Source: Calditerrivibrio nitroreducens DSM 19672
Lineage (GTDB): Bacteria > Chrysiogenota > Deferribacteres > Deferribacterales > Calditerrivibrionaceae
DNA: 64,000 bases
NCBI RefSeq assembly: GCF_000183405.1
Contig: NC_014758.1
Span: forward strand, 124,001 to 188,000
Direction of reading: 5' to 3'
Numbering within the stretch: the stretch's first letter is position 1; every line of letters begins with the position of its first letter. Below, piece by piece: positions 63,428 through 64,000 of this stretch. The notes beneath the pieces are model-generated. The model was not told the origin of the DNA, ran no database searches, and saw only the letters and a list, made by a program, of their open reading frames with translations. The position numbers and the translations under genes were made by a program.

Positions 63428-64000
63428 ATGGCTCATACAGAACATGCATCATCAAAGAACGGACTTGCCGGTTTAATTACTTTCAACAAGGATATACCGG
63501 CGTATCCTTATATAATTGTGGGGTTAATACTCCTCGGTATAGGTGGTATTGGTGCTTTATTAGCACTTATAAAGGGTCATGCAGCTGTTTATAATGTCAA
63601 TAGAGAGGTTTCATGGGGGCTTTTGATAGCTACTTATGCTTACTTTGTAATAACATCTACAGGGCTTGCATTTATTGGGGGGCTTGCGCATGCATTTGGG
63701 TATGAGAAGTATGCTAAAGTGAGTAAAAGGCTTGTAGTCATGGCTGTTGCAATTCTTTTGGCAGGTTTTACACAGATCGGACTTGAGCTTGGTAACCCTC
63801 TTAATATGATATGGATGTTTATTACACCAAATTTTAGAGCCCCTATATTCTGGATGGGTATATTCTATTCAATAGAGCTTGTGATATTATTCATAGAGCT
63901 TTATTTAGTATTTATACCAAACAAAGCAAGCCACAAAACATCTGCTATAGTTGGATTTTTTGCACTTTTAATAGGAACTATTGCTACGAGTAATTTGGGG
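63428..64000 (+). CDS. NrfD/PsrC-like membrane anchor (quinol-oxidizing), cut by window edge
   Basis: The first 191 residues, starting MAHTEHASSKNG (TTAGGAGG before the ATG at 63428), run to the end of the window. At least five hydrophobic segments are seen, beginning YPYIIVGLILLGIGGIGALLALI, then WGLLIATYAYFVITSTGLAFIGG, LVVMAVAILLAGFTQIG and FRAPIFWMGIFYSIELVILFI. The WGxxIA..YxFF-like second helix and the ELGNPLNMIWM loop fit the NrfD family. It should draw electrons from menaquinol for the enzyme encoded upstream. The total length is unknown. Confidence 0.87.
   Translation, partial: MAHTEHASSKNGLAGLITFNKDIPAYPYIIVGLILLGIGGIGALLALIKGHAAVYNVNREVSWGLLIATYAYFVITSTGLAFIGGLAHAFGYEKYAKVSKRLVVMAVAILLAGFTQIGLELGNPLNMIWMFITPNFRAPIFWMGIFYSIELVILFIELYLVFIPNKASHKTSAIVGFFALLIGTIATSNLG

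Overview
The window is 64 kb of AT-rich chromosome from a diderm (Gram-negative type) bacterium. LolD and a LolC/E-type permease, MsbA, MurB, Tat-exported respiratory enzymes and type IV pili all point that way. A Geobacter-like pilin N-terminus, a glutamate synthase split into three polypeptides with ferredoxin modules, an arsenic/metal efflux island and a Psr/Phs-type molybdoenzyme suggest an anaerobic, possibly thermophilic respirer. My best guess is Deferribacterota (Calditerrivibrio, Deferribacter or Flexistipes relatives). That is inference from gene style, because no rRNA gene is present.

Layout. Positions 1-11021 (minus strand) are a dense housekeeping cluster: sugar transferase, murB, nucleoside phosphorylase, TRIC-type membrane protein, lolD, lolC/E, guaA, guaB, nadE plus its separate glutaminase, moaC, ychF. 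Positions 11.5-13.9 kb hold a PepSY protein and a two-component system. Positions 13.9-17.4 kb are a scar: an IS3-type transposase remnant, the N-terminus of a type I methylase (hsdM) joined to a truncated ATP-binding protein, a decayed 23S-IVP-like gene, and an intact IS4-family element with a target duplication lying just upstream of htpG. A field of degenerate AACGTTGA-like repeats and a tRNA-Leu with an AAG anticodon follow.

Positions 19.7-36.6 kb are the surface and pilus region. A sigma-54-type promoter precedes the pilin gene. A DUF2723 (TMEM260/PMT-like) glycosyltransferase starts inside the pilin stop region, followed by an orphan membrane protein, a GT9 transferase, a polyprenol-phosphate-mannose synthase-like enzyme and a flippase. 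This looks like a pilin O-glycosylation cassette. It carries a perfect intrinsic terminator inside the first codons of the glycosyltransferase. After a small minus-strand glycosyltransferase group comes a minor pilin/PilY1 operon. Its PilY1 has a two-copy cysteine module inserted in the VWA domain.

Positions 36.6-44 kb hold galE, msbA, typA and a hybrid histidine kinase. Positions 44.3-50.7 kb are nitrogen assimilation: three-part glutamate synthase convergent with amtB. Positions 50.9-55.6 kb are an arsenic/metal island: arsR, COG0701 permease, CDF transporter, thioredoxin-like protein, frameshifted DUF2798 gene, arsC, acr3. An AEC transporter and a 3' fragment of the same IS4-type element follow, then hemB, a DUF815 ATPase and an EAL-like/HDOD protein. 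The window ends in a Psr/Phs-type molybdopterin oxidoreductase operon whose NrfD-like anchor is cut by the edge.

All family calls are from reading motifs by eye; no database search was run.
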